A stretch of 64,000 bases of DNA from Isoperla grammatica (Eukaryota > Arthropoda > Insecta > Plecoptera > Perlodidae): the NCBI GenBank assembly GCA_945910005.1, contig OX246738.1, positions 23,073,686 to 23,137,685 on the forward strand, written 5' to 3'. Positions 23,532 to 35,263 of the stretch are shown one piece after another. The position numbers and the translations under genes were made by a program. A model generated the notes under the pieces. It saw only the letters and a list, made by a program, of their open reading frames with translations, was not told the origin of the DNA and made no database searches. Numbering within the stretch: the stretch's first letter is position 1; each line of letters starts with the position of its first letter.

Positions 23532-24099
23532 TAGAGGCATTTTAAAATGGGTAAATTTTTAAACAAATTTCGTTTAAAAAAAAACATAATGTGGTGTTAT
23601 ATGTTTTTATTTATTTTGTCATTTTCCAGCAATTACCAACAAGTAAAATTGCAGTGAAAACACAAAAAGACAAAAATTATTATTTTGCCAATTGTACTGA
23701 ATGAAAACAAAGTTTCAATTCAATACACTTAACGAGCCCTCAAGAAAAATTGTATTATATTGTACGCACAGTGCATAGACCGAATATTATATTAATTTAA
23801 ACAACTTTTGGTTGGTCGACGTGTATTTTGTACGTTTTGACTGTGGAGAATCGGAAATGTAATTAGATTATCAGTTTTTGGCATTAATATTGTTAATTTG
23901 TGCGTTTTTCGTGGTTTTTATCGCTATTAAAGCCACTTTTCGCGTTGTTTGTTGTTTTAGCGAAAAATCGCGTTTTGTCGTTATTTAAAAACAGCTTGAG
24001 CTGAACTATCATGTCAAGAAAGCTTCAAATTTCAACAATCTAACTTAAAGTGTAGACTTTCGTGTTATCGCGACGTGCGAAAAACAAATGTCTCTACTA
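23532..24099. mobile_element. hAT-type element, TAGAGGTGTTTG family, copy 2
   Basis: Starts TAGAGGCATTTT and ends AAATGTCTCTACTA, flanked by GTAATTTG at 23524-23531 and 24100-24107. The interior shares AAATTTCGTTTA and TGGTGTTATATG words with copy 1. The right terminus carries an extra CTA. Confidence 0.7.
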
Positions 24100-25440
24100 G
24101 TAATTTGTAATTATTAACGAATTAGAATATATACATATATGTGGGCCATATAATTTATTTGCTTTTTTTAAATTGGTTGCCTAATATGGACTATTTTGGA
24201 GTTCCCAATATTGGTGCGAGCATCTAAAGTAGATAGGCATTCACCTACAGACACCTGCAACATTCGTTTTTGTTTTGTTTTTTTTATCTCAAAAGTTCAT
24301 AGTTTGACATTTCTAACTTAACTCAACTTGACATTCCTTTCTTTCTTGTGTTTTTATTGTGAAGCCATTTGTGGTGTCAGATTTGAGTCAACTTCTTTGT
24401 TTATGAACTAATTTGCTTCTCATTGCCGTGATCACTTGTATACAATGTAAATACATAATACCGGTTACATTTGTTTTGGTCAATCTCTTTAATTCATTGA
24501 TTTTGATCACATTATTTACAGAAACTCTAATACTATTGAAAAGTAATAACAGGGTTGTCCCATTTTAACGGAGCCCTTTTCCCTATTATTTATGTTTGAT
24601 AGCTAGCATTAATAAAATTTAAAAAAAATACAAAAACTTGTTTTATTTTATTTTTATATAATATACCCTAGGATATGTTTCCCCACATTTCCCTACTTTT
24701 CTAAAATGTAGGGGCCAACTTCATGTCAATAACAACTGCTCCATGTACCATGAACGCATTGATTTTTACTTTTTAGTTATTGCTATTTTCAAGCTATGAC
24801 TTCATACTTTGATTTAAAGATACCTTTTCAGGAGAACTACTAAATTGATATAGGCCTACTTCAAATTTTAGGAGTATTTCATTTCATTTTATTTTTATTC
24901 ATGTCATTTACAATTTACAATGTATGTAACATGAACAAATATATAACTAACAGAGTAACAATATGTGGAAAATTGATTAACTTTTGTATCAGTTTATGGA
25001 AATTATTTGAACTAAAAAATGAGAAACAAATTGCATTTAAAAAATTAATTACATTGAAAACATATATCATTCACTTTAAATAAACACTATAGGCACCGAG
25101 ATTGGCCACTGATGGCGCTAGTGAAAACGAATGAAGCGCTCAAAGTGGCAAAGTCGCACAACAACCTGCTGAAGCAGCGTCGTTCTTCCTACGTCGATAA
25201 TGGCAAATTGGGAAAATTGTTTAATTAAATACGTCTTTTAAAATTTTTGGGCAGATTATGAATCCCATCAGTAAATCTTTAAAAGGCAAGCCACCATTTT
25301 AATCAGCACACGCTAAAGACTTACAACTTACATCTATTATGGTTTTGCGCTGGCAACATCGTGTTAAGTGCACTTCGATGCTTGCAGTAAGAGTCGCGTA
25401 GTGGAAGCTCGCACATGGCTTGGCCCAGCGCGCTCCCGCT

Positions 25441-25690
25441 CGCCTAGATTTTTATATTATTGTATTAATATTATCTTTTTCTTATAATTATAATTTAAAT
25501 TTTTTTTTGTATAGCCTATTTATAACTAACTTTGTTTTTGTATTTTTCTTAATTTAATGTAGTTTAGCTGTTTAGTGTAGTTTAGTTTAGTTAAGTTTAC
25601 TATATTTTTATATTATTGCATTAATGTGAATGTAAAGAGCGAAAGCTCAATTCACCCCAATAAAGAATAAAGAATCTATCTACAATTCAA
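25441..25690 (+). repeat. possible retroelement 3' tail
   Basis: Very AT-rich sequence ending aataaagaataaagaatct, which resembles arthropod LINE 3' tails on the + strand. A ttcaattcaattcaaaagc start of a minus-strand tail follows directly. No coding remnant confirms it. Confidence 0.3.
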
Positions 25691-25982
25691 TTCAATTCAA
25701 AAGCATTTTATTCTCAGTTTGTAAGTAGGCCTACATTATTGGAATAACAGTATATTATGTTTATTAGTAGTTTATTAGTGGTCTCGATTAGTCATATTTA
25801 CACAAATATGAGACGTTAAACCGCGTAAAACGATATTTGTACTATCAAATACCTTAATAGGTATTTGTGTTAGGGTTGTGTTTATAAGTGTAATCTTTGG
25901 TAATAGCTTCGTATTTGTTACTATGTTCGCGCCCAGATTTACCGTGAGTTTTCTCGAGTTGGCAGCAATGAAGAACTATTTG

Positions 25983-26483
25983 GGGTACGGTCCGAAACCT
26001 GCTGAGAATGCTTTGAAGAATGAAGGTAGCGTTAGGAAAGCACTCTCGAGCATATCGAGCACGACTGGTTTCGGACCACCTCCAGCACAAAATGCGCGCG
26101 AAATTGATAGCTTTTAGGTTAAGGTCGGATTCATATTTTGTATGCGAATGGTTATAAGATAATAAATTACACTGACCATTGTTAATCCTGGTTGCCTGTT
26201 CTTGTGGCACTCTCACAACAATATTTTCCCCGGTAGTCGGATCAAACAGAGTTATAACTTCGGTGTTGTCTTCAGCTAAACTTCAAATGACGCCATTCTG
26301 TTTCAAAACGCCGCCCTTTAAATCCAAATGCTGAAGATGCTCGCACGAAAACCTCGGGCATCTGGAGCGTGCTTGAAACGCTCAAGATTCGAGTTTCGGA
26401 CCGCAAGGCATATCATTTTCAACAGGTAACGGACCAGCCCAAGCACGCTAAAAGTGTTTTCAACAGGTTTCGGACCGTACCCT
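25983..26483. mobile_element. non-autonomous TIR element, GGGTACGGTCCGAAACCTG ends
   Basis: The left end GGGTACGGTCCGAAACCTG and its complement at the right end (to 26483) are about 25 bp with few mismatches. Internal copies of the tttcggacc word occur near 26070 and 26395. TTG lies on both sides. No transposase frame. Confidence 0.6.
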
Positions 26484-26750
26484 TGCATTTGCTATTTGGT
26501 TGGTTTGGTTGGCACTTGGCATGGCATGTCAGATTCTAGCCAGAGCATGTCATAGGCCTTTTGTTTACTTTGTGCTTGTGTTTTGTGGTTAATTTCGTAA
26601 AGTGGTGACTTTGGATGTGAAAGGCCTATTTTGTTTCTCAATGGCGAAAGGTAGGAATCTGCAATCAACCAAAGAAGCTCCAGCGACAATAACCAAAGGC
26701 CTCTTCCGAAGTTTTCAAGCAATCTTTGAACGAGAATGGTGTCCGCATAC

Positions 26751-27225
26751 TAGGCCTAGGCCTAGGCCTACTTCAGTTTGGCCTGAGCACGACGTGTTCA
26801 TTTGAAGGACGGTATGGATATGGGTTTGGGCCTACATTAAAAACAATACAAAACCATATCAGTTCGAAGATAACCAGAGTTAAAACGAGACCAAAGGGTG
26901 ATCGATTAGATGTGGGTGGTAAGCCACAGACCTAATTATGAATAGGCCTAGGCCCATGCCTAGGGCCTAGGCCTACGCAAAAACAGCATAAGAACGCTCG
27001 TGAATGTTGTAAAATGTCCCAAATATATGCATAGGCCTAGGCATGCCTTTTTATTTCATTTTCAAACTTGTATTGCAATAGATTTCCAGACCCCATTTCG
27101 GTAAAACTTGCGCACATCTGATCCGGTGTTCTAGGCCTAGGCCTACTCACTTTTCACCACTTTTCTTCGTTCAAAACCACCAAAGTTGCGTTATAAAGCT
27201 GCTTCGCTGTGTAGGCCTAGGCCTA
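26751..27225. repeat. cluster of (TAGGCC)n short runs
   Basis: Five runs of the self-complementary word AGGCCTAGGCCT lie at about 26751-26771, 26944-26977, 27031-27042, 27131-27146 and 27211-27227. Single taggcctac words occur throughout the window. Confidence 0.7.
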
Positions 27226-28239
27226 CCTCATTTCCTTTTATTTTGGTTCAAGATCAACATTCCCCCTAACCCTTTGAACGTCTCTGTGCTCTCGCTCATA
27301 CGCCATATTGCCATATTTAACGTGATTCACATGTCATAACAATGTATTTTAAAAATGGAAATTAACTATCAAAAAACGTACTATTTGTAAAAAAGAAAAA
27401 AGTGGAAGTTAGGCCTACAGATAAATAATCAGATAATGAGTCTGTACTAGGCTACGTACGTAATCTATCTCACAAAGGAATACACAAAAAAAGTGAGTAG
27501 AAACCGGATCAGTTCTGAATGAAACTGTTCATATTATTCCCTCACACACGTCTAGTCGAAAACGGACCTCATCAGACAAACTCAGACCAAATCCTAGATC
27601 TCCACATTCACTTGCGTGACGTTGACGTCGCAATTCAAATTTTTAAGGGCACAAAAAAACTTCAGTCATGTGAGGGGCAATTAGGCCTATAGAAAAAGAA
27701 CTGTAAACCTCTTAAAATGATAAACAGTATCTACTGAAGTTATTTGATGTCAATTAGGCTTAACAATTGTTCATATCAAATTCAAAATTCCCCTTTTATA
27801 ACAACCATTTAATAAAATATGATTAAAAATCAAAGGATGGAACAGGTTTGTGGTTATATATTACAGTATTTGTATTAAAAGTTAGCTTCTTCTTTAGCAG
27901 TTAGTTACAACTAGCCTACCTATACCCATAAAATGAAATAACCAAACATTGAATAGGCCTAAGTTCATCTACGTGTGTCTTACTTCTATTCATTTTCGCT
28001 CAAATAATTATATACTAATGCCAAGTAGTAAAGAACTTCCTATTATGCTGGTACCTACTAATGTGAACGTGTATGAACTTATTTTGTTACCGGTACTTTG
28101 TTGGCTAACTTGTTTGCCGTTTTGAGGTTAGGAACTCAGCAGATGCCGAGTGTGTGTGGTTATTTTTTTACATTTGAATATTGTGCTATTTCATTATTTG
28201 TGGTGTAAGAACTTTTTTTTTGACAGATGTCGGCATGTT

Positions 28240-28639
28240 GGCCATGAAGGATAAGGAATCAAATCGCGAAATAACACCATATTATTGTAATAACGCGAAT
28301 TGAGTGTTGAAATAGCGAAATAACACCATTTTCAGCATTTTTAACTATTTACAGCATTTTACGTAATAATTACTACTTTTGACCCTAAGTCGGTAAAACA
28401 GTTTAGTCTCAAACTGTTTACCAACTACATTTTGGCCGATGGAAAAGTGGTTTGCAGCGTTGCTGGTTGATAGCGTTGTACAAAATAAAGCGGTGTGAAG
28501 CAAGTGAAAATTTCCGTTGCTTTGAAACTTCCTGATTTCTCCATTTCCATTATAAAAATAACACCGAAATAACACCACATTTTGGTTTAGAATAAAACGA
28601 TTTTTTTTTTAAAAATAAAACCATTTTCAAACACCTCTA
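28240..28639. mobile_element. TAGAGGTGTTTG-family copy 3, 5' end not resolved
   Basis: The right end CAAACACCTCTA (to 28639) matches copies 1 and 2. The interior contains repeated GCGAAATAACACCA words, the complement of TGGTGTTAT in the other copies. I cannot find the matching left terminus, so it is probably truncated. Confidence 0.5.
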
Positions 28640-29190
28640 GCTATAGGCCCTACTGGTTGGCCTAGTGTACAAATAAGTAGGCCCTACTGTGTTTTAATTC
28701 ACTTACAAAATTCTTTGGTTTCCAGAACTTTTGATGAAAATTTGGCATTCAGAGCACCGAAAAACAATGGTGATTTCATCTTGACTCTGTTGCCAAATCA
28801 CTGGTGTTTCCGCCATTTCTTGGTATCAGCTAAGCTTTTAATGGCTAGGTGCCCACGATCGAGAAGCATGCCCGATATTCGTGATGATAATAATTATATT
28901 TGGGGTTTACGTATTTTTGCAACTATGGCTAGTTGTGGGCCCCGGCATGAGTTTAATAGCATTACCGAGCTGTACATCATTGCATTTTAGAGCTATGATC
29001 ATTCAAGCGTACAATTTTCATCGATATCGAATGTTATCCAACAAAGTTACATGATTGCAGTGCAGTATTGATTTGTTTGTGTGTGGTACAGCACTTTACA
29101 TTGTGGGTATTTATGAAAACCTGATGCAGATTACTCAGATTGCAATCTGTAGTGATCTGGATCAGGCTTGCATAAAGTGCCTTTTATAAA

Positions 29191-29637
29191 CAGTGAAACT
29201 TCTTCAAATAACGTACCGTACTCTTGAAGGCCAGGGCCTGGATTCACAAAGATGCCTAACTCGTAAGTTGTCCTAAGTTAGGCAAATCCTAGATAGATAA
29301 ATCAAGATAAATCATCCTTGGGTATTACTGCACATTCACAAATACAATTTAATTAGTTAAATTGTTGTTATATAACTATATTGTATCTTTAGGACATTGC
29401 AGAGCGATATATGCATGATTAATTTCACTAAGATTTGCCTAAACTAGGACGTCTTAGCACTAGGCACTTTTGTGAATCTGGGCCCAGATTATTATTTTTT
29501 ACAGTAGGGCCTATAAAGAACATTTCTTTATAAATATGGTACCTTTACGTGTGTAAGAACCTTTTGGGACCTCAAAAACAGTTTGTTATATAGATCATTT
29601 TGTTATAAAGGCGTTTGGTATAAAGAAGTTTCACTCT
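29191..29637. mobile_element. pogo-like MITE interrupted by a nested TIR element
   Basis: The outer element starts CAGTGAAACTTCTT and ends AAGAAGTTTCACT. Its interior matches the element at 63639-63812 (aaccttttggga, tcaaaaacagtttgttata, tagatcattttgttataaa). A second element at about 29238-29483 interrupts it. The insert's ends are GGATTCACAAAGATGCCT and its near complement aggcacttttgtgaatctg. The 63.7-kb copy shows the uninterrupted junction gggccagattattatt. Confidence 0.7.
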
Positions 29638-30024
29638 AGTTCTATTTATTGTCCTTCTTTGTAAATCAATTTTTGTAACTGTATAGAATAGACATTAAAT
29701 AAATAAATAAGTAGTTTTGAAAAAAACAAACCGGTTCATTCTCTTGTCAATGTGTTCCGAATTTCTTTGTGTTAAATAGCTTTCCATGTATGGCTAGACT
29801 AATTAGCTACAGTTCCATTTGATAATTTTTGAAGGAGTTCTATTAAGTTCTGTTAACTTAAGTAACTTAAGTGTGTATTTACTTTCAATTGTGTATGTAC
29901 TCTTCATGTGCTTAATAAAAATATGATTTAAAAATATATTTTTTTATTAGGCCTACTTGTTACATAATATTATGATATTTGTATTGTAAAATTAATGACA
30001 GTAGTAATTCTTGCTAATAAAGTG

Positions 30025-30052
30025 GTACTACTTCTACTACTACTACTACTCT

Positions 30053-30118
<66 letters not shown>

Positions 30119-30171
30119 CGGTACGTACTACTACTACCACTACCACTACTAATACTACTACTTCTACTATT
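30025..30171. repeat. (TAC)n microsatellite, interrupted
   Basis: About 45 TAC/CTA units with a gtacg interruption near 30118-30124. Poly-Leu and poly-Ser frames on the two strands are artefacts. Confidence 0.95.
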
Positions 30172-30922
30172 ATGAAGCACTCTGGATACAACCAAGGCAA
30201 TGAGTAATATTAATGCTTGAGTTACAGTCTAGTGTTGCAGACGAAGAAAAGACACATCTTCCAATCAGTGGGCGTGTTTCGCATGTGCTTGGTTGAACCT
30301 ACTCGCAATGCCGTTGTGTAGATAAAAACCAAATAAGAAAGGTGTTGGATTGGAATGGATATTGAAAAGGATATTATTTGATGGGGAATAGGGAAGGTGG
30401 TACGGGTTTTGGGGTGGAATAGTCTATACATGAGCTGTAACCTTTCTTGGTTAATTTATTCATGACAATAATAGGTAGTGAAAGTGATATGCAACACGTT
30501 GTTTTAACCATATTTCATCTGATATCAAACTACTGTTTAATGTTACTTCTAATAGTGCTTCTGTATGACCAGTAGACCTACATACAGTATTATGTGTCAC
30601 TCCTAATTTTACTGTGCCAGTACAATAAAATCTGTTTGTATACCCACAATTGACATCTCATGTCATCATGTATTTTCTGGTCAGCCAATAAAGATGGGAC
30701 TCCTGTCCCCTCCGATCCATGCCATCCTGCATTTTTCCCTTTCATCTTTTAGATATGTAAAATATACAATACTACAATGTTACAATACAATCTTATATGT
30801 TAATGTACATTATATATTACACTTGTTTACTAGTAATTTTTAAATAGTCAATAATTATCACACTCGTTCAACATGTTCACTTGTAAACTTGTCTTTTACT
30901 AATGATAGTATCTTTTTTTCAG

Positions 30923-33900
30923 ATCTCAAGACAACCAATTCGAATGTTCTCACACTTATATCAGTTGTAAAACAATTGATCCTTATCTGGGAATGGCTAA
31001 GAAAGACACATCTGCTGGAGAACATAGCAAGTCAAGTGTAATAGGGCAAGATAAGTTTTCTGTGTTTGCAATAGTGGATGGGGACAATGAGAGTGCATTG
31101 GAAGTGGAATCAGAAGATTTATCACTGGAAGTGACTGAAGAATACCGTTGCACTATGTGCCACAAAGACTACATGGATGCCGATGAATTAAAGGCGCATG
31201 CCATATGTCATGTGGAACTCAACCTTCTGAAACAAGAGACTAACGGTGTTGAAGTGGTCTTGGCCAACAAAGATGGTGTTGATCATCACACAGAATCAAT
31301 TGGTGTTACCAAAGACATTAGCACATTCACCAAGGCCGCGTCGGATCCATGGTTGGGTATTTTTGACAGATGCAGGGTACCAAGGAGATTTTTCAAACTA
31401 GCAAAACCTAAAAGAACGTATGGCAAACCAAAATCAAAAGAGGAGGCATTTAAGAAGCTCCCAATACATGTAACGTGTTCACATGACACAAACACATTAG
31501 CTGAGTGTATAGACGAGCCGAGTGGACAACCAGGGGCCGAGTTATATAACCAACTGATAGACCTTCCTCCGCCATCTACTAATCACAGTGATGATGTAAC
31601 ATATAAACCACTGATAGACCTTTCTCTGCCATCTACTAATCACAGTGATGATGTAACATATAAACCACTGGTAGACCTTTCTCTGCCATCTACTAATCAC
31701 AGTGATGATGTAACATATAAACCACTGGTAGACCTTTCTCTGCCATCTACTAATCACAGTGATGATGTAACATATAAACCACTGATAGACCTTTCTCTGC
31801 CATCTACTAATCACAGTGATGATGTAACATATAAACCACTGATAGACCTTCCTCCGCCATCTACCAATCTTAATAATGATGTTACATATGAACCACTGAT
31901 AACATCCACTTCAAGTCTGGAGCAGCCATTTGCCAAAGCTAGTGTGTTTTTAGTAAATAGCATTGACGGTGAATATATCAAGAGCAATGATCTAACATTG
32001 AATCCTCTTGTATCAGAAATCGAAGCATTAACACCAAGGCTGTTGCCACCAACTAGAAGTGCACTTTGTCGCATTAAAGTAACTTTGTCAAAGCAACCAT
32101 CAGCTATGAAAACTGTGACTTCACATAACGACGTATTAAACCAGCGACTTGTGACGGGAGATAAATCACATCGTGCTGAGACATCATCAACCAGTAGTCC
32201 TCTGACAACAGGAGAAAACCCTCAGTTGGAAGCATCATTAACAAAGCCACTCCCTGCAATCGGAAGTAAGTCACAGTCATGTGCCCGGGACATGGTTCTG
32301 CTATCGGCACTCTCGCTTTCAGAACAGATGGTTTTGAAGGATACGCAAGAATCGAAATCTCCTGAAGTACAAGGAAACGAATCAAACGAAACTGAATCGG
32401 AATCAGAGAGCATTCTTGAAGCTGAACTTGGAGTAGTTGGTGAGTGTAACTCCAGTACATTAAAATATAAAAGAAAGCATAATGCAAACAAAATATCTTT
32501 TGTGTGTGATATTTGTGATAAGGCATATGCTTCAAAACGCACTTTGAAGTGCCACACCGATAATACACATACACCATTGGATCCAGTGATATGCAGTGTT
32601 TGTAACAAGACGTGTCGTAACGAGATGATGCTCAAAACACATATGATGTGTCACACTCGGGATTACCGTTATAAATGTTTGACGTGTGACCAAGGATTTC
32701 CTTTCTTCTCCGCTCTCAAAAGACACCGACTTCAAGAGCACAATATAGTGCAAAGACCACTTAAGTGTAATCTCTGCGGCAATATATATAGAACCAATCA
32801 GTGTTTAAAGACTCACATAAAGACACACATAAAGACACACATTGTACAACATTCGGGTGAAAAAAGGAAATATCTTTGTCCCAAATGTGGCAAAGTGTTT
32901 TTAAAGTCAACGGGCCTTGCATCACATATGATCTGCCATAAGCCTAAGAAGCATCTATGTCATATTTGTGGTGCAAAGTACCATTATTCTGCTGAGCTTG
33001 GGAACCACATGTTGTGCAAGCATGGTGAGAAAAATATACCATGCGAATCTTGTGGTGCGTTGTTTTATTCTCCACTTCAACTCAAGAGTCATATACTTGG
33101 GTACCACACTGAAAATTTGCCACAAAAATGTTCTAATTGTGACAAAACATTCAAACACCCCAAACAACTTCGCTGCCATGAGATATTGATTCATGGTATC
33201 AATAAAGATGGCACAAAAGTTTACCACTGTGAAATTTGCAACCAATCTTTTATAGACTTCAAAAAAATGACTGATCATACAAATCTTCACACAGGAAATC
33301 GACCATATCCCTGTAGAGAATGTGGCGTCATGTTCAGAAACCGCCACACTCTGATGCAGCATAAGCGAATACATTTAGGTGTCCCGAAAATGTCCGGTAA
33401 CGTGAGTTGTACCTTGTGCAATAACAAATTTAAAACTCTGCTGACACTACACAATCATATGAAACGTTGTCATGAAAGTGGAAAGGAAAGGCCCAAATAT
33501 GTCTGCAATATTTGTGACAAAGTCTATTTTACTCGTTCTACTTTCAATCAACACAATATATCGGTCCATCTAGAAGAGGAAGAAGCAAATTCCAAATCCC
33601 AAAACACCAGAGTCCAAACTTACCGGGCCGGTTTCAAGCAGTCCAAACAAAAGAAGTCTCTAGTGTGTGGAGTGGAACGTCCCTTCAGTTGCAATCGCTG
33701 CGACAAAGCATATTCTACGAATGGTGGTCTGTACCAACATGTAAAAAATTTTCATGAGAAGGCAAATAAAAAGACTTACTCGTGTCCAGATTGTAGCGCG
33801 CTTCTCAGTAGTACCACAACGTTGAAATATCACCGTACGGTAATGCACACCACTAGTACAGAAAAACACCCATGTGAAACGTGTGGCAAGTGTTTTAAAT

Positions 33901-34121
33901 ACAAACCCCATCTAGCTGCACATAAGTTAACACACCTTGATAAGAAAGACAGAAAATTGTTCAAGTGTGAGTTGTGTGGCAAAGTGATGATGTCTCTTTG
34001 GGCAAAGCATGTGCACATTAAGATTCATAAAGGAATTAAGGCGCACAAGTGCGGAGTTTGTGGACGTGCTTTTACCCAGAGTGGTGACCGAAACAAGCAC
34101 CAAAAAAAATGTAAAAAATAA
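30923..34121 (+). CDS. ZF5: 18-finger C2H2 zinc-finger protein, terminal exon with tandem-repeat linker
   Basis: The exon follows tctttttttcag (AG at 30921-30922). One base then TCT CAA GAC gives phase 2. The frame is open for 23 codons before the first ATG (30993), so translation probably enters from upstream; the exon part is 1065 residues. Counting from that ATG: an N-terminal C2H2 finger (Cys near 53, ending ELKAHAICH), a long low-complexity linker to ~500 with six copies of a 19-residue repeat (about 187-300), then 17 fingers from ~503 to the end. One finger carries a tripled IKTH. The last finger, CGRAFTQSGDRNKHQKKC, ends in Cys instead of His. The HIK-C2HC block is missing here. Fingers 9-11 (CEICNQSF ... 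HTGNRPY) and the penultimate LWAKHVH finger pair it with ZF6 and ZF7. Likely nuclear DNA-binding. Confidence 0.93.
31551..31892 (+). repeat. in-frame tandem repeat, 6 x 57 bp, in ZF5
   Basis: Six consecutive 19-residue units of the form PLIDLSLPSTNHSDDVTYK. Units 2-5 are almost identical in DNA (the Ile/Val change alternates). Units 1 and 6 have PPP in place of SLP, and unit 6 is the most diverged (NLNN, TYE). 342 bp is an exact multiple, so the frame is kept. Confidence 0.97.
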
Positions 34122-34216
34122 TACTATTTGGTTGAAGGCCTATACTGATTTCTTTCACCTATGTCTCGGAAGTTCCTGCTTTTCTATCGTCATTATGTTG
34201 CACAAATAATACATCA

Positions 34217-34222
34217 AATAAA
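34217..34222 (+). terminator. candidate poly(A) signal of ZF5
   Basis: AATAAA only about 95 bases after the stop, followed by a T-run and a GT-containing stretch. Confidence 0.6.
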
Positions 34223-35263
34223 TGCATCATTTTTTTTCAGCAGAAAGTAATGTGGAACATTGATCACAGTGCCAACATTTTTTGCATTGAATATTCTATA
34301 ACAACAACTAGAAATTTAAAACACTTTGTAGTTCTTGAATCTATTTCTTTCTTGTTAAGGGTAAAGGGGAGTCTAAGGCCTCCAATCTTACAACGGGCTG
34401 CTAAATATTGTATTTAGCTCTGGTCTAGATAGTTTAGTCCCGGGCTAAAGTTGAAAATGAGTTGCGACAGCCAGCTAGCGATTGGCGGCAGTCTAACTTT
34501 ACTCTCTGCCTACATTTTCTGGCGGCTCGTCGATAGCTCCACTAAATTTTAGTCCTGGATTAACTTGTTGACATCTTCTTAAAATATAGTGTTGTTGGTC
34601 AGCGATTTAAATCCGATGACAAATGGTTGATCAGCAGGTCAGCATGAGACTATAGTTACTTTGGAACAACTATAACACAAGAGGAAAGCATATGGCTCGA
34701 ACCACAATTTTCAGTATCGTGATTGCAATCGTAGAAATATGAACATAAATTCCCATTACAATCCAGATTGCTTTACTGCATTACGACCTTACGATTTAGT
34801 TGTGAACAGTGCAATAAGAACCAAATAAGTTAGGCGGAGGCCTAACTCTTTCATGATTTCCAGATTACAAATACTATCACGATACTGACAGTTGAAGTTA
34901 GTGCTTCATTGGGACTATGATTCTTAAAGACTACAAATATCTAAACGGGGACCATACGTAAGTGTTTGCTTTGCAACTTTATAATAACCTTCCTAAAAAT
35001 ATAAAAGAAAAACGAGTAAATAAAAAAAAAATTATCCTTGAAAATGTCTACGTGATAAATAGTTCTACATAGTGCTAGACTGTAAGCATTATACATTTGA
35101 TCAATTTGTGGCTAGACTTAATTATTTAATGACATTATCTATTGTATTGTATTTCTTACGTATCATAGATAAGTCTTCTATTTTATTCATACTTTTAGTT
35201 TAGTTATATTAGTTCTACATTTGAAAAATCTGGCGTTCTTTGTTTAATACTTTATATATCTGG

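Larger units (their letters stand above)
20435..30922. other. gap ZF4-ZF5 (10.5 kb, largest): mobile elements and a possible unannotated exon area
   Basis: It contains the ZF4 poly(A) signal, a micro-insertion (20839-20870) and a LINE 3' fragment (21047-21735). There is also a poly-T run near 22105, a palindromic MITE (22723-22911), hAT-type elements (23532-24099 and 28240-28639), a TIR element (25983-26483), a GGCCTA-rich stretch (26751-27225), a pogo-like MITE with nested insertion (29191-29637) and a TAC microsatellite. The interval 25090-25440 and 26500-26930 is less AT-rich and could contain a promoter or exon. An ATG at 26641 is followed ten bases later by a GTAGG donor-like string, but the resulting phase (1) does not match the ZF acceptors. 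Confidence 0.5.

Noticed and set aside
29970..30207. Poly-Ser and poly-Leu frames on both strands
   Set aside because: They are translations of the TAC microsatellite.
31542..31814. Antisense frame with repeated WFICYIITVISRWQRK-type units
   Set aside because: Shadow of the ZF5 57-bp coding repeat.
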